Shown piece after piece: positions 19,415 through 28,089 of a DNA stretch of 64,000 nucleotides (position 1 is its first letter; the number at the start of each line of letters is the position of its first letter). The notes beneath the pieces are model-generated. The model had not been told where the DNA came from. It saw nothing but the letters and a program-made list of their open reading frames with translations, and ran no database searches. Origin of the DNA: Leptospira sp. (GTDB lineage Bacteria > Spirochaetota > Leptospiria > Leptospirales > Leptospiraceae); contig JACVCB010000007.1 in the NCBI GenBank assembly GCA_016742255.1, positions 90,965 to 154,964 on the forward strand, read 5' to 3'. Position numbers and translations under genes: made by a program.

Positions 19415-19657
19415 ATGGTGAGTCCAAGATTTTTTACACTTCTTATAGTGGCATTCGTTTTAGTAATTGGTTGTAAGCGGGGTTATTCAGAAGACATCCA
19501 AGATTGTAATCCCATCGCAGATTATTATGAAAAGGGAACCCATTATATTCGAAGGGATTTAGTAAAAGATGATAATACACTAGACTACAAAAAACTAATG
19601 GAAGATACAAAGCCACAAGCTAGCGAATGTTATCCATCCAATCATGAGGTAAAATGA
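19415..19657 (+). CDS. Small lipoprotein of unknown function
   Basis: The 80-residue protein has a short signal peptide and a lipobox VIGC placing Cys20 as the lipidated residue. The mature part is about 60 residues with no recognised domain, including cysteines C31 and C72 that could form a disulphide. Its stop overlaps the ATG of the next gene by four bases (ATGA), so it is cotranscribed and coupled with the SDR reductase. The gene is divergent from maf with only a 39-bp gap. Confidence 0.7.
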   Translation: MVSPRFFTLLIVAFVLVIGCKRGYSEDIQDCNPIADYYEKGTHYIRRDLVKDDNTLDYKKLMEDTKPQASECYPSNHEVK

Positions 19658-20391
19658 GTTTATTTGATGTAAAAGGTAAAACAATTTTAATTACAGGTGC
19701 AAGCCGTGGTATTGGTAAATCATTAGCGCTAGGATTTCGTGACGCTGGAGCCATTGTTTATGGTGCTGGTTCCAAACCAGAATCAATCCATTGGATGGAA
19801 AAAGAAGGGATCCATGGTGTTGTCTTAGATGTGAGAAGTGAAGGTTCTGCCTACGAAGTCATAGGTCAAATAAAAGCCAAACATGGCAGATTGGATACCT
19901 TAATCAATAATGCAGGTATCGCAACAAATACACCCGCATCTGGTTTTAAAGAGGATGAATTACAAAACATAGTCCAAACTAATTATGTTGGCGTTTTCAG
20001 AAATTGCCAAGCGTATTACAAACATCATAAAAAAGAAGGTGGAAATATCATCAATGTTGCATCTGTCCTAGGAATGGTTGGGAGTAAACTCGCTTCTGTA
20101 TATTCAGGAACAAAAGGAGCTGTTATCACATTATCAAAAGCACTGGCAATAGAGTGGTGTAATAATGGATACCGAGTCAATGTGATTTGCCCAGGTCTCA
20201 TCGATACTGATATGACAGACATGATTAAGGATAAAGAATTTATTATGAAACAAGTGTTAGCTGGAATTCCTATGGGTAGACTTGGAAAACCAGAAGATAT
20301 TTTAGGTGCTGCTATTTATCTAGCTTCAGACTCTTCTTCCTATATGACAGGACAGTGCATTGTCCTTGATGGAGGATTAACTGCTCAATAG
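19654..20391 (+). CDS. Short-chain dehydrogenase/reductase (FabG-like)
   Basis: This is a classical SDR of 245 residues. It has the NAD(P) motif TGASRGIG (14-21), NNAG near residue 87, the active-site Ser in VASVLGM, and the YSGTK (YxxxK) pair followed by SKALAIEW. The C-terminal GRLGKPEDILGAAIYLASD and GGLTAQ are typical of FabG-type enzymes. The substrate could be a 3-oxoacyl-ACP or another keto compound. A second paralogue is at 48230, which looks more like the FabG of fatty-acid synthesis. It overlaps the small lipoprotein gene by four bases and lies 11 bases before the TsaC-like gene. Confidence 0.88.
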   Translation: MSLFDVKGKTILITGASRGIGKSLALGFRDAGAIVYGAGSKPESIHWMEKEGIHGVVLDVRSEGSAYEVIGQIKAKHGRLDTLINNAGIATNTPASGFKEDELQNIVQTNYVGVFRNCQAYYKHHKKEGGNIINVASVLGMVGSKLASVYSGTKGAVITLSKALAIEWCNNGYRVNVICPGLIDTDMTDMIKDKEFIMKQVLAGIPMGRLGKPEDILGAAIYLASDSSSYMTGQCIVLDGGLTAQ

Positions 20392-20402
20392 CAGAATTTT
20401 CT

Positions 20403-21035
20403 ATGATCATTTATCTCCATCCAGAAAATCCTGAAGTTCGCAAACTCAAACAAATTTCAGAAAGGTTGAAGGATGGAGCGATTTATATTTTTCCTACAGA
20501 TACAGTTTATGCGATCATTGCAGATGCTCATTCAAAGACAGCAGTGGAAAAAATTTATTCGATCAAAAAATTACCAAAAGATAAACCGCTTTCCCTCTTA
20601 TGCAAAGATATTTCAATGGCATCCCATTTTATCGAATATTTGCCTAACTCTGCTTATCGTTTTATGAAACGTGTAACTCCTGGTCCATTTACATTCGTAT
20701 TAAAAGCGAATAAGAATTTACCAAAACCCTCCATTGCCCATCATAAAGATAAACAGATTGGCATTCGTATTCCAGATCATATATATTTACAAGAGCTCTT
20801 AAAGATTCATGATTCTCCTCTTACCTCCACTTCGGCTTTTAGCAATGATGAATTCATAATTGATATAGATGATCTAGATTCAATCTATGGCAATCTCGTT
20901 GAAGGAATTGTGGATGGGGGAATTGTAAAAACAGAGTTATCCACCATGATCCAAATTAATGATGATTCAATAGAATTGATTCGGGCTGGTAAGGGATATG
21001 AACAAATTGAAAACGAAATTCAAAATTTAGAATGA
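20403..21035 (+). CDS. Sua5/YciO/YrdC-family protein (TsaC-like threonylcarbamoyl-AMP synthase)
   Basis: The family forms threonylcarbamoyl-adenylate for the tRNA t6A37 modification. The 210 residues have the PTDTVYAI motif near residue 30, SIKKLPKDKPLSLLC, a TPGPFTFVLKANK segment and IGIRIPDH, which line the substrate pocket. The YciO branch of the family has an uncertain function, so TsaC activity is likely but not certain. TsaB and TsaE homologues also occur in this window at 26007 and 26705. It overlaps the convergent capA-like gene by nine bases. Confidence 0.85.
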   Translation: MIIYLHPENPEVRKLKQISERLKDGAIYIFPTDTVYAIIADAHSKTAVEKIYSIKKLPKDKPLSLLCKDISMASHFIEYLPNSAYRFMKRVTPGPFTFVLKANKNLPKPSIAHHKDKQIGIRIPDHIYLQELLKIHDSPLTSTSAFSNDEFIIDIDDLDSIYGNLVEGIVDGGIVKTELSTMIQINDDSIELIRAGKGYEQIENEIQNLE

Positions 21036-22127
21036 AGCAATTCCTAATCCAGGAATTTTCCGAATGTGAGATTCAAATTCATACATTCTTTTCTCTAGAT
21101 GTTTCGGTAATTTTGTTGGTAATTCAGAATTTCTATATTTGATGATCGGAATAATTTTATAGTCTCGTGAATTTACCCAAACAGGTTCACTTTCTACATT
21201 GAATATTCTTTTTTGATTTTGATCTCCAATTTCCAATACAAATGATAAAATAATTCCTCCATCCGTATATAGTCTGTTCTGCGCTGAAAGGAAGTTTCCT
21301 AAGGAATAGGCGATTAGTTTATCCTCATTCGAGTTTACATCTCGGTAAAAATCTAATTTCTGTACAACATGAGGATGGCCTCCAATGATAATATCTGCTC
21401 CAGCATCGATTCCAATATTAACCCATTTTTGTTGTGAAAGGCTTGGATTCTCTTCATACTCATTACCATAGTGATACCATAAGATGATAAAATGAACTCC
21501 CTTTTCTTTTGCGTATTTTATATCAGTTCGAATTTGATCTTCATTTAGGATGCGGACAATGCGGCCATCACGAACAGGAATTCCATTTGTAGAATAGGTA
21601 TAGTTGTAGACTGCAATTTTAATTCCATTTACTTCCTGAATTAAATCTTTGCGTCTTTGGAAATCATCAAGAGAAACATAAGAACCAATTGGAATCATAT
21701 TATACTCAGTTACTTTCTGGATTGTTGTGTCGATTCCGTAAGATCCTTTATCAGCTGAGTGGTTATTTGAAGTAGATAAAATATCAAAACCAGATTTTTC
21801 TAAACCTTTCAAATATCCAACAGGAGTTCCAAATCTTGGATAACCTGAATATTCATTTGATTTTTCTGTAATAGTTGTTTCTAAATTTCCAAATGTTAGA
21901 TTTGCATTTTGTAAAGATTCTGCAACATATTCGAAACTTTTAAAGGAATCATATGTTTTTGTTTTCACATCAAGATAAGAAGAGATCTGAGAAGAATGGC
22001 ACATTAGATCACCGACAAATTTAATTCTCACTTGCCGAATGGGCGTAAAATCTGGAAGAGTGTAGCAAGAAAGGAATGAAACTGTGAATAAAAGTGCGAA
22101 AGAAAAATTATTTATCTTATTTGCCAT
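21027..22127 (-). CDS. CapA-family lipoprotein (poly-gamma-glutamate capsule-like)
   Basis: A 366-residue metallophosphatase-fold protein of the CapA family. The motifs GDLMCH, FGNLETTI, SNNHSADKG and GGHPHVVQK provide the expected metal ligands. The N-terminus is a lipoprotein signal with lipobox FLSC. The start at 22127 (ATG) is preferred to a TTG at 22157. Family members act on cell-envelope polymers, but no capB/capC genes are nearby, so the substrate is unknown. Its 5' end overlaps the 5' end of the divergent gene at 22084 by 44 bases, an unusual arrangement. Confidence 0.85.
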   Translation of the reverse strand: MANKINNFSFALLFTVSFLSCYTLPDFTPIRQVRIKFVGDLMCHSSQISSYLDVKTKTYDSFKSFEYVAESLQNANLTFGNLETTITEKSNEYSGYPRFGTPVGYLKGLEKSGFDILSTSNNHSADKGSYGIDTTIQKVTEYNMIPIGSYVSLDDFQRRKDLIQEVNGIKIAVYNYTYSTNGIPVRDGRIVRILNEDQIRTDIKYAKEKGVHFIILWYHYGNEYEENPSLSQQKWVNIGIDAGADIIIGGHPHVVQKLDFYRDVNSNEDKLIAYSLGNFLSAQNRLYTDGGIILSFVLEIGDQNQKRIFNVESEPVWVNSRDYKIIPIIKYRNSELPTKLPKHLEKRMYEFESHIRKIPGLGIASF

Positions 22128-23790
22128 TGGAGTAAATTTTCTACTATCGAGTTGCAAATGGGAACAGGACTATAAACGCGCAGCATTTGTTTCCATGCAA
22201 CCAGATACCGATCTGATTCTTGCACCTTATCCGTTTAATATATTTGATAGGGAAGCAAGAGACGCAATCACTCTTTCACATTATTCTAAAGAAGAAATCA
22301 AAAATATCTTAGATGAACATGAACTATCATGGGAGCAGCTCAATTCTGATTGGAATTTGGAAACTGAGGATGAACATTTTTCAAAGGAAGTCAATTACAC
22401 TTCTCATTATACACAATACTCTTATGATACAGAAATTCCCATTTGGATCTATGGACCAAAATGGTTTGAAAATGGAATGTATTCAGATGAAATATTCCAA
22501 CAACACATTCCGTCCATTTATGCAAAAATTTTAAATTATAAATTTATCAATCAGCTTCCTTTACATACTTTTAATAAGATTTTTAAAACAACAAATGAAA
22601 AACCAGAAATCATTGTTACAATCGTCGTAGACCAAGGAGGGAGACAACTTTATAAAGCACACAAAGGTGCGTATCCATTTTTAGAATCATTGTCCTCAAA
22701 CTCTGCTTATTTTAAAAAGGGAAAAGTCATTCATTTAGAATCTCATACTGCCGTAGGACATATGGCAATTGGTACTGGTACATTTCCAAAAGACGCAAAG
22801 ATTTTCTCAAATGAAATTTATACTTATGTTGATGGCAAAGTGAATCATCGACCAGTTTACCAAGGAAAAAATCAAAGTTTTGATTTAAGCGAATTACAAT
22901 CTGCAAGTTTTTCTGATGAGTGGGATCTTTCTCAAAATAATATTCCAGTCATCATCAGTCAATGTTATGCGAATCGGGCAGCGGTAGGAATGGCAGGGCA
23001 TGGAAAAGAATACAAACTAAGCGAAAGTGCGAATCAAATGATTACTCCAGATGCTGATTATGTATATTGGCAAGATGCGAAAAAATTAGCTTGGTCAACT
23101 TATTCCAATGCATTCCAACTACCTTTGGCATCACAAAAATATAATTTATATCCATTTTATTTAGCAAATAAATCAACAATCAATACACATTTTGATGCAA
23201 TGAATCCAATCGAATTACTTTCTAAAATTCACCACTTCCAAGCCTCTGAATTCCAGGTAAAAATGGATGGTGCTTTATTTCGAGATACCATTGAGGAAAC
23301 AATTTTAAAACAAAACAAACATTCAGATGGAATCACTGACTTAGCATATTTAACATTAAAGGCAACGGATGCCGTTGGTCACTTGTATGGGTGGGAAACT
23401 CAGGAAGCAAAACAAGTTTTACAGGCAACGGATAAAGAAATAGAAACAATCTTTGAATTTTTAAAAAAACACTATGGCGATAAATTTGTTTTGTTAATCA
23501 CGGCTGATCATGGTGCAGCTCCAATGCCAGAGATTTCTAATGGACTCTTTTTAACGCACGAAACATTCTTTGCCAGTGTGAATGAACTTTTACCTGAATC
23601 AGAAAGAAACAAAGTTTCTTTAATCAAATGGGTGACTCATTCACAAGTATCGTTAAACAAAGATTTGATGAAACAGTACAATATTAGCGAAGATATGATC
23701 ATTGATAAAATTTTATCAATCAAGGTGAAAGACAGGAAATTTTTTCGGAAAATTTGGAAACGTAACGAGATACCGAATGTTTCCTTTTAG
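22084..23790 (+). CDS. Alkaline-phosphatase-superfamily lipoprotein (nucleotide pyrophosphatase/phosphodiesterase-like)
   Basis: The 568-residue protein starts with GTG at 22084 and has a lipobox LSSC at residues 21-24. The superfamily metal-binding signature is present: VVDQGGR, SHTAVGHMAIGTG with the nucleophile Thr, TDAVGHLYGWE, and TADHGAAPM. It probably hydrolyses phosphodiester or phosphomonoester bonds at the cell surface; the specific substrate is unknown. An AAAGGAATGA ribosome site is upstream. There is no other canonical start near the signal peptide. It is divergent from, and overlaps, the CapA-like gene. Confidence 0.85.
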   Translation: MNKSAKEKLFILFAIGVNFLLSSCKWEQDYKRAAFVSMQPDTDLILAPYPFNIFDREARDAITLSHYSKEEIKNILDEHELSWEQLNSDWNLETEDEHFSKEVNYTSHYTQYSYDTEIPIWIYGPKWFENGMYSDEIFQQHIPSIYAKILNYKFINQLPLHTFNKIFKTTNEKPEIIVTIVVDQGGRQLYKAHKGAYPFLESLSSNSAYFKKGKVIHLESHTAVGHMAIGTGTFPKDAKIFSNEIYTYVDGKVNHRPVYQGKNQSFDLSELQSASFSDEWDLSQNNIPVIISQCYANRAAVGMAGHGKEYKLSESANQMITPDADYVYWQDAKKLAWSTYSNAFQLPLASQKYNLYPFYLANKSTINTHFDAMNPIELLSKIHHFQASEFQVKMDGALFRDTIEETILKQNKHSDGITDLAYLTLKATDAVGHLYGWETQEAKQVLQATDKEIETIFEFLKKHYGDKFVLLITADHGAAPMPEISNGLFLTHETFFASVNELLPESERNKVSLIKWVTHSQVSLNKDLMKQYNISEDMIIDKILSIKVKDRKFFRKIWKRNEIPNVSF

Positions 23791-23809
23791 GAACCATTCG
23801 GTTTCAACA

Positions 23810-26002
23810 TTATTTTTTCTTTACCGTAGGCTCATCCTTTTTGAAGTCTTTGAGTTTTAAAAATACTTTGATTTCTTCAAAATCTATGCGGTCCAAACTG
23901 ACAGTTACAGGATCTCCTATAAAAAATATTTTTGAATACTTTTTAGAATAGAAGGAAAAATCATTTTTGATCACTACTTCAAACTCATCAGTAAACTCTG
24001 ATTTATCTAGAACACCCTCAAGATTTGAAATATCAAGTTCCACAAAGATTTGAGAAGGTCTTATTCCAACTATAAAACCCTTAAATTCTTTAATTCCAGT
24101 TGATTCTAAATAACGAAATGATTTGATTTTAACGATGTCTCGTTCTGCATCCGCAGCACGTCTCTCTTCTTCAGAACAATGAAGTCCCATAACAGCAATT
24201 TCACTATCTGAATATTCTTTATCACCTTCAAGTAACGTTGCATGTAAAACTCGATGTACGATTAAATCAGGATAACGTCTGATAGGAGAAGTGAAATGGC
24301 AATAGTCTTTAAATCCCAATCCCCAATGACCAAGTGGATCTGCTCCGTAATACGCCTGCATAAAACTTCGAAGGAGTAGATAATTGAAAATTTTTCCGAC
24401 GGAATTGTCTTGGATTTCTTTCACTGCCTTCATGATTTCTGAATAACTCGTATCATGGATTTGTACATTGTATCCATTGAGTTGGAGAAAATGATTTAAT
24501 GTTTCTAGCTTTTCTTCATCCATTGGTTCATGAATTCGATGAAGAGTTGGAATTTTCTTTTTTCTCAAAAATTCATCCACCTTTAAGTTTGCGGATAACA
24601 TGAGTTCTTCTATGAGAATATGGCTTGTAAGTCGCTCTCTATTCTCAATTCCAATTGGTTCTTTTCGTTCATTCCATGTGATAGTTATTTCTCGAAGATT
24701 TAAATCGATTCTTCCCGTTTTCATCCTTTGTTTACGGAGTGCATCAGTGAATAAGGATACTTGGTACATCCAATTATTTGGATCTTGGGCTTTGATTTCC
24801 TCTTCCGCCATCTCATAGGTGTAACGTTGTTTTACTTTGATGATAGATTTATAAAATTTTGCATTATAAATTTCACCAGTTTTACTTGCTTCCATTTCGA
24901 CCGTGAACGCCAATCGATTGGTATTAGCGACGAGACTACATAGGTCTTCTGAAAGAATTGGAGGTAACATTGGAACCACACGGTTTGCTAAATAAACCGA
25001 AGTTGCTCTTTCATATGCTTCCTTGTCTAAAGCTGATCCTTTATCTACATAATAGGAAACATCAGCAATATGAATCCAAACTCGCAGTCTATTTCCTTCA
25101 TCTACAAAACTGATAGCATCATCAAAATCCTTTGCTGTGATACCATCGATAGTGACGGCATATAAATCACGTAGGTCAGTTCGACTATTCCAATCGGTGA
25201 CAGTTTTCTCTGATACTTCTTCGGGAAAATCCAAAGGAATAAAATCTGGATGAACTGGATCATAATTGTATTTCATTAAGATCCTTTGTAAGTCAGAATC
25301 TTCTTTTGTATCAGATTCAAATCGTATAAAACTTACATCATAAAGGTTGTCTTGGGGTTCTGCACCTTCTTTTAGCTTAACTATCAATACATCATTGATA
25401 TTGATGGCATCAAAACTGTCCTTTAAGATAGACTTAACATGTAAGACTCCCTCTTTTCCCTCGCCTAACATATCTAAGAAATTACCAAACACAAATTTGT
25501 TTGTTTTTTCTCTTACCTTCATTCGGTAGAGGATACGACCTCTTTTCAAAACTTTGGTTACTTCTGCTTCTAAACGATCTTTTTTACCAACTCCGAGAGG
25601 GATTACTTCTACTTTGTCACCTGTGATCGCAGTGTTTGTGAGTGGTCCAGGGACAAAAATTTCATTTTTGGAAGGTAAGGAAATAAAACCATCACCACGT
25701 CTTGAAATTGAAATTCGACCAGTAAGTCGAAACGGATTCGCAACAGTGAAATACTTTTTGTTTGGGATGAGTAAACCCTCTTCTTCTAGAAGGTTACAAA
25801 GTTGGTCGATGAGAAATTCGATTTCCTTTCTTGGAACTTTTTCTTTTCGTTTAAAAGATTTTACTTTTTTTGAGTTTGGGTCGGGTCGTTTGAATTCACT
25901 TGATTCGGTGAATTTTTTTTTGATCTCTTGTCTTGTGATATCTTTACCAGCTTTTTGGTCTAGGTATTCGATGATTTTTCTTTGTATTTTATAGGTATCC
26001 AT
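23810..26002 (-). CDS. rnr: Ribonuclease R
   Basis: RNase R is a processive 3'-to-5' exoribonuclease. The 730-residue chain has an N-terminal winged-helix and cold-shock regions (about 1-230) and the RNB catalytic domain with VTIDGITAKDFDDAISF supplying the acidic metal ligands. Further RNB landmarks are WIHIADVSYYVDKGS, LCSLVANTNRLAFTVEME and HFTSPIRRYPDLIVHR. A C-terminal S1 domain follows, and the end is basic with many lysines, as in E. coli RNase R. It is the last gene of the operon hslO-tsaE-tsaB-rnr, only four bases after tsaB. RNase II is the alternative, but length and the basic tail favour RNase R. Confidence 0.93.
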   Translation of the reverse strand: MDTYKIQRKIIEYLDQKAGKDITRQEIKKKFTESSEFKRPDPNSKKVKSFKRKEKVPRKEIEFLIDQLCNLLEEEGLLIPNKKYFTVANPFRLTGRISISRRGDGFISLPSKNEIFVPGPLTNTAITGDKVEVIPLGVGKKDRLEAEVTKVLKRGRILYRMKVREKTNKFVFGNFLDMLGEGKEGVLHVKSILKDSFDAININDVLIVKLKEGAEPQDNLYDVSFIRFESDTKEDSDLQRILMKYNYDPVHPDFIPLDFPEEVSEKTVTDWNSRTDLRDLYAVTIDGITAKDFDDAISFVDEGNRLRVWIHIADVSYYVDKGSALDKEAYERATSVYLANRVVPMLPPILSEDLCSLVANTNRLAFTVEMEASKTGEIYNAKFYKSIIKVKQRYTYEMAEEEIKAQDPNNWMYQVSLFTDALRKQRMKTGRIDLNLREITITWNERKEPIGIENRERLTSHILIEELMLSANLKVDEFLRKKKIPTLHRIHEPMDEEKLETLNHFLQLNGYNVQIHDTSYSEIMKAVKEIQDNSVGKIFNYLLLRSFMQAYYGADPLGHWGLGFKDYCHFTSPIRRYPDLIVHRVLHATLLEGDKEYSDSEIAVMGLHCSEEERRAADAERDIVKIKSFRYLESTGIKEFKGFIVGIRPSQIFVELDISNLEGVLDKSEFTDEFEVVIKNDFSFYSKKYSKIFFIGDPVTVSLDRIDFEEIKVFLKLKDFKKDEPTVKKK

Positions 26003-26006
26003 AAAT

Positions 26007-26708
26007 TCATTTTTGATCTACATAAGTCCCACGAATGTAATTGGGAAGGAGCGTTAAATAAGTATAATCATTAAGTTTAGATTGTTTCATTTGTTCGAAA
26101 CTATACTGCAGTATAGACGATAAATTTAGATTTGTCGCTTCAATTTTTATAGCATCTTTTGGATAAAAACTAGGCAATATTCCTGTATAGTACCAATTGT
26201 TAGGTGTCATTTTCTCAGTTTCGAGCCAGAGTCTGATTTCCTCTGGAGTTTGGTCTTTTGTTTCACTAAAAGAAACGCCATCAAAAAACTTTGTATAGTA
26301 TTTCCCCTGTTTTCCATCTAAACAAATGATCGATTTTTGGTATGTATATTGATTCGGATTCTGGAATTCAATTTGAGAATTGTTATTTTGTAATCCAATT
26401 AGATATACATGAGCAGTATCGAATCCCATTACAGGTATTTCCCATAATTGTCCTAGATCTCTCGCTGTCGTCACTGTGATTCGTATTCCAGTAAAGGATC
26501 CTGGACCATTGGGAACAAAAATGACATCAGGTTTTTTGATTTGGGCTTGAGTAAGTACTTTTTGAATCATTTCTACCAAACGATACGAAGCTTCTTTTGG
26601 TGAGGTTTCCATGATCTGGGCATGGATTTTCATTTTCGAAAATCCATCATTGGATCCAACTAAAACATGAATCCAATCTTGTGTTGTATCAAAATACAAT
26701 ATTTTCAT
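26007..26708 (-). CDS. tsaB: tRNA t6A modification protein TsaB
   Basis: TsaB is the non-catalytic partner of TsaD in making N6-threonylcarbamoyladenosine at A37 of tRNAs that read ANN codons. The 233-residue ASKHA-fold protein has the family motif GPGSFTGIRI (about 68-77) and the N-terminal LYFDTTQD. It starts within the last bases of tsaE (4-bp overlap) and precedes rnr by four bases. TsaD itself is not in the window. TsaE and a TsaC-like gene are nearby, so most of the t6A pathway is represented here. Confidence 0.9.
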   Translation of the reverse strand: MKILYFDTTQDWIHVLVGSNDGFSKMKIHAQIMETSPKEASYRLVEMIQKVLTQAQIKKPDVIFVPNGPGSFTGIRITVTTARDLGQLWEIPVMGFDTAHVYLIGLQNNNSQIEFQNPNQYTYQKSIICLDGKQGKYYTKFFDGVSFSETKDQTPEEIRLWLETEKMTPNNWYYTGILPSFYPKDAIKIEATNLNLSSILQYSFEQMKQSKLNDYTYLTLLPNYIRGTYVDQK

Positions 26709-27163
26709 ACAACTTCCTCAGCCGACCATTCGATGGTGTAGGATCGATTTTCAAAGTTCTCTGATGTGATGGTGATATAAATTCGATTTTCTTTTGGGAG
26801 AAGAGGTTCGGCCTTTTGCCACCATTCAATGGCTGTTACATCTTCTTTTCCCCAGATTTCTTCAAATCCCAAATTCTCTAATTCGTCCAAAGAATGAATT
26901 CTGTATAAATCAAAATGTACCAAACGCATCTTATGCGAATCATAGATATTATAGAGGGAAAATGTAGGAGAATTGATTGAACTACTTGTTTCGTAACGTG
27001 AAAACCATTCTCGAATGAATGTAGTTTTTCCCGCACCCATTTCGCCCGAAAATAGAAGGATAGGTTTTTTTCCTTGGATCAGAAAAGAATCGATGATGGT
27101 GTCCAAAGTAGAAAAAACAGGTTGTAACTCAGTTTCTCTCAATGAGAGAAAATTCGCTTTCAT
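26705..27163 (-). CDS. tsaE: tRNA t6A modification ATPase TsaE
   Basis: TsaE is the small P-loop ATPase of the t6A machinery. The 152 residues include Walker A GEMGAGKTT (40-48), the switch region SPTFSLYNIYD, LVHFDLYRIHSLDELENLGFEE and the late IEWWQKAEPLLP motif with the conserved Trp. It overlaps hslO by four bases upstream and tsaB by four bases downstream, so the three are translationally coupled. Identification is firm. Confidence 0.94.
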   Translation of the reverse strand: MKANFLSLRETELQPVFSTLDTIIDSFLIQGKKPILLFSGEMGAGKTTFIREWFSRYETSSSINSPTFSLYNIYDSHKMRLVHFDLYRIHSLDELENLGFEEIWGKEDVTAIEWWQKAEPLLPKENRIYITITSENFENRSYTIEWSAEEVV

Positions 27164-28014
27164 TGCTTAAAAAATTTCTCCACATCGAAGGAATCAAATT
27201 GGTAGGCTGTTCGACAAAATTCACATGTAATTTCGATTTTACCCATCTCATCGATGATAGAATTTGCTTCTTGTTCCCCTAGAGATGCGATGATATCAGC
27301 AACTTTATGCCTAGAACAGTCACATAAGAATTCTGGTGTCTCTTTACTGAGAACTTCCAAAGAAGAACCAATTTCTTTCTCCAGTGCTTCTAACATCGAA
27401 TCAATCCCAAGATTCCAAAACGCTTCCTTTGTAATGAGTGAATCTATTTTACTTCGTAAAAAAATAAAACTTTCTTCTGTGGCATCTGGCAATGCTTCAA
27501 AGAAAACACCTTTCGCTGAAAAATCATTTCCTGGAAAGTCGAATGGTACCACATCCATTCCTACAATTGCTCGGATTTGTTCTGACTCAGTGAGGTATTT
27601 GATGAAGTTTGCTTCAAACGTATCTTCTATTAAATTGGTATAGGATTGATAGGTATCGGATTCATAGTCCCAACGGATGACTTTCATGATCCCTTGGCCC
27701 AGAATGAATTCATTCCGAATGTCCCCTTCCGCATGGGTTGTCGAATAAGCAACGGATTTCATTTTTCCATAACGATCACTATAAGCTAATGCTTGTTTAT
27801 TGGATTCATCTTTCCATTGGATGCTGACTTTCTGTTGGTTCTTCGTCATTTCGGCGAGGAATAAGGCTCCCATCATGGTTTTGGATAAAAAAACAGACAT
27901 TTCTTTGTTAAGAGAATGTAGGAACATTGGTTCTTTGGCAGTTTCGGTTAGATTTACAATGGTAAATCGGTAATGATGAGTATTGGAGATTCCTAAAATA
28001 ACTTGGTCAGACAT
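27160..28014 (-). CDS. hslO: Redox-regulated chaperone Hsp33
   Basis: Hsp33 is a holdase activated by oxidation and heat. The start at 28014 gives 284 residues; a longer frame reaches back to 28122 but would run into the divergent GH42 gene. The C-terminal redox switch is intact: C231 and C233 (CDC) with C264 and C267 (CEFC), binding zinc in the reduced state. The central region has GDIRNEFILGQGIMKVI, typical of the family. It heads the operon hslO-tsaE-tsaB-rnr. The ribosome site is unclear. Confidence 0.92.
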   Translation of the reverse strand: MSDQVILGISNTHHYRFTIVNLTETAKEPMFLHSLNKEMSVFLSKTMMGALFLAEMTKNQQKVSIQWKDESNKQALAYSDRYGKMKSVAYSTTHAEGDIRNEFILGQGIMKVIRWDYESDTYQSYTNLIEDTFEANFIKYLTESEQIRAIVGMDVVPFDFPGNDFSAKGVFFEALPDATEESFIFLRSKIDSLITKEAFWNLGIDSMLEALEKEIGSSLEVLSKETPEFLCDCSRHKVADIIASLGEQEANSIIDEMGKIEITCEFCRTAYQFDSFDVEKFFKQ

Positions 28015-28089
28015 TATTTGATTGAAAGGGGTGTTTTCTGATTCAGTCTGTGTCACAAGATAGATTCTGCAATCGCAAAAAGGAAAAAT

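Noticed and set aside
25554..25994. Plus-strand frame of 146 residues inside rnr
   Set aside because: It is antisense to the conserved N-terminal part of RNase R and has no independent signals.
27254..27643. Plus-strand frame of 129 residues inside hslO
   Set aside because: It is antisense to the conserved C-terminal redox-switch region of Hsp33 and has no ribosome site.
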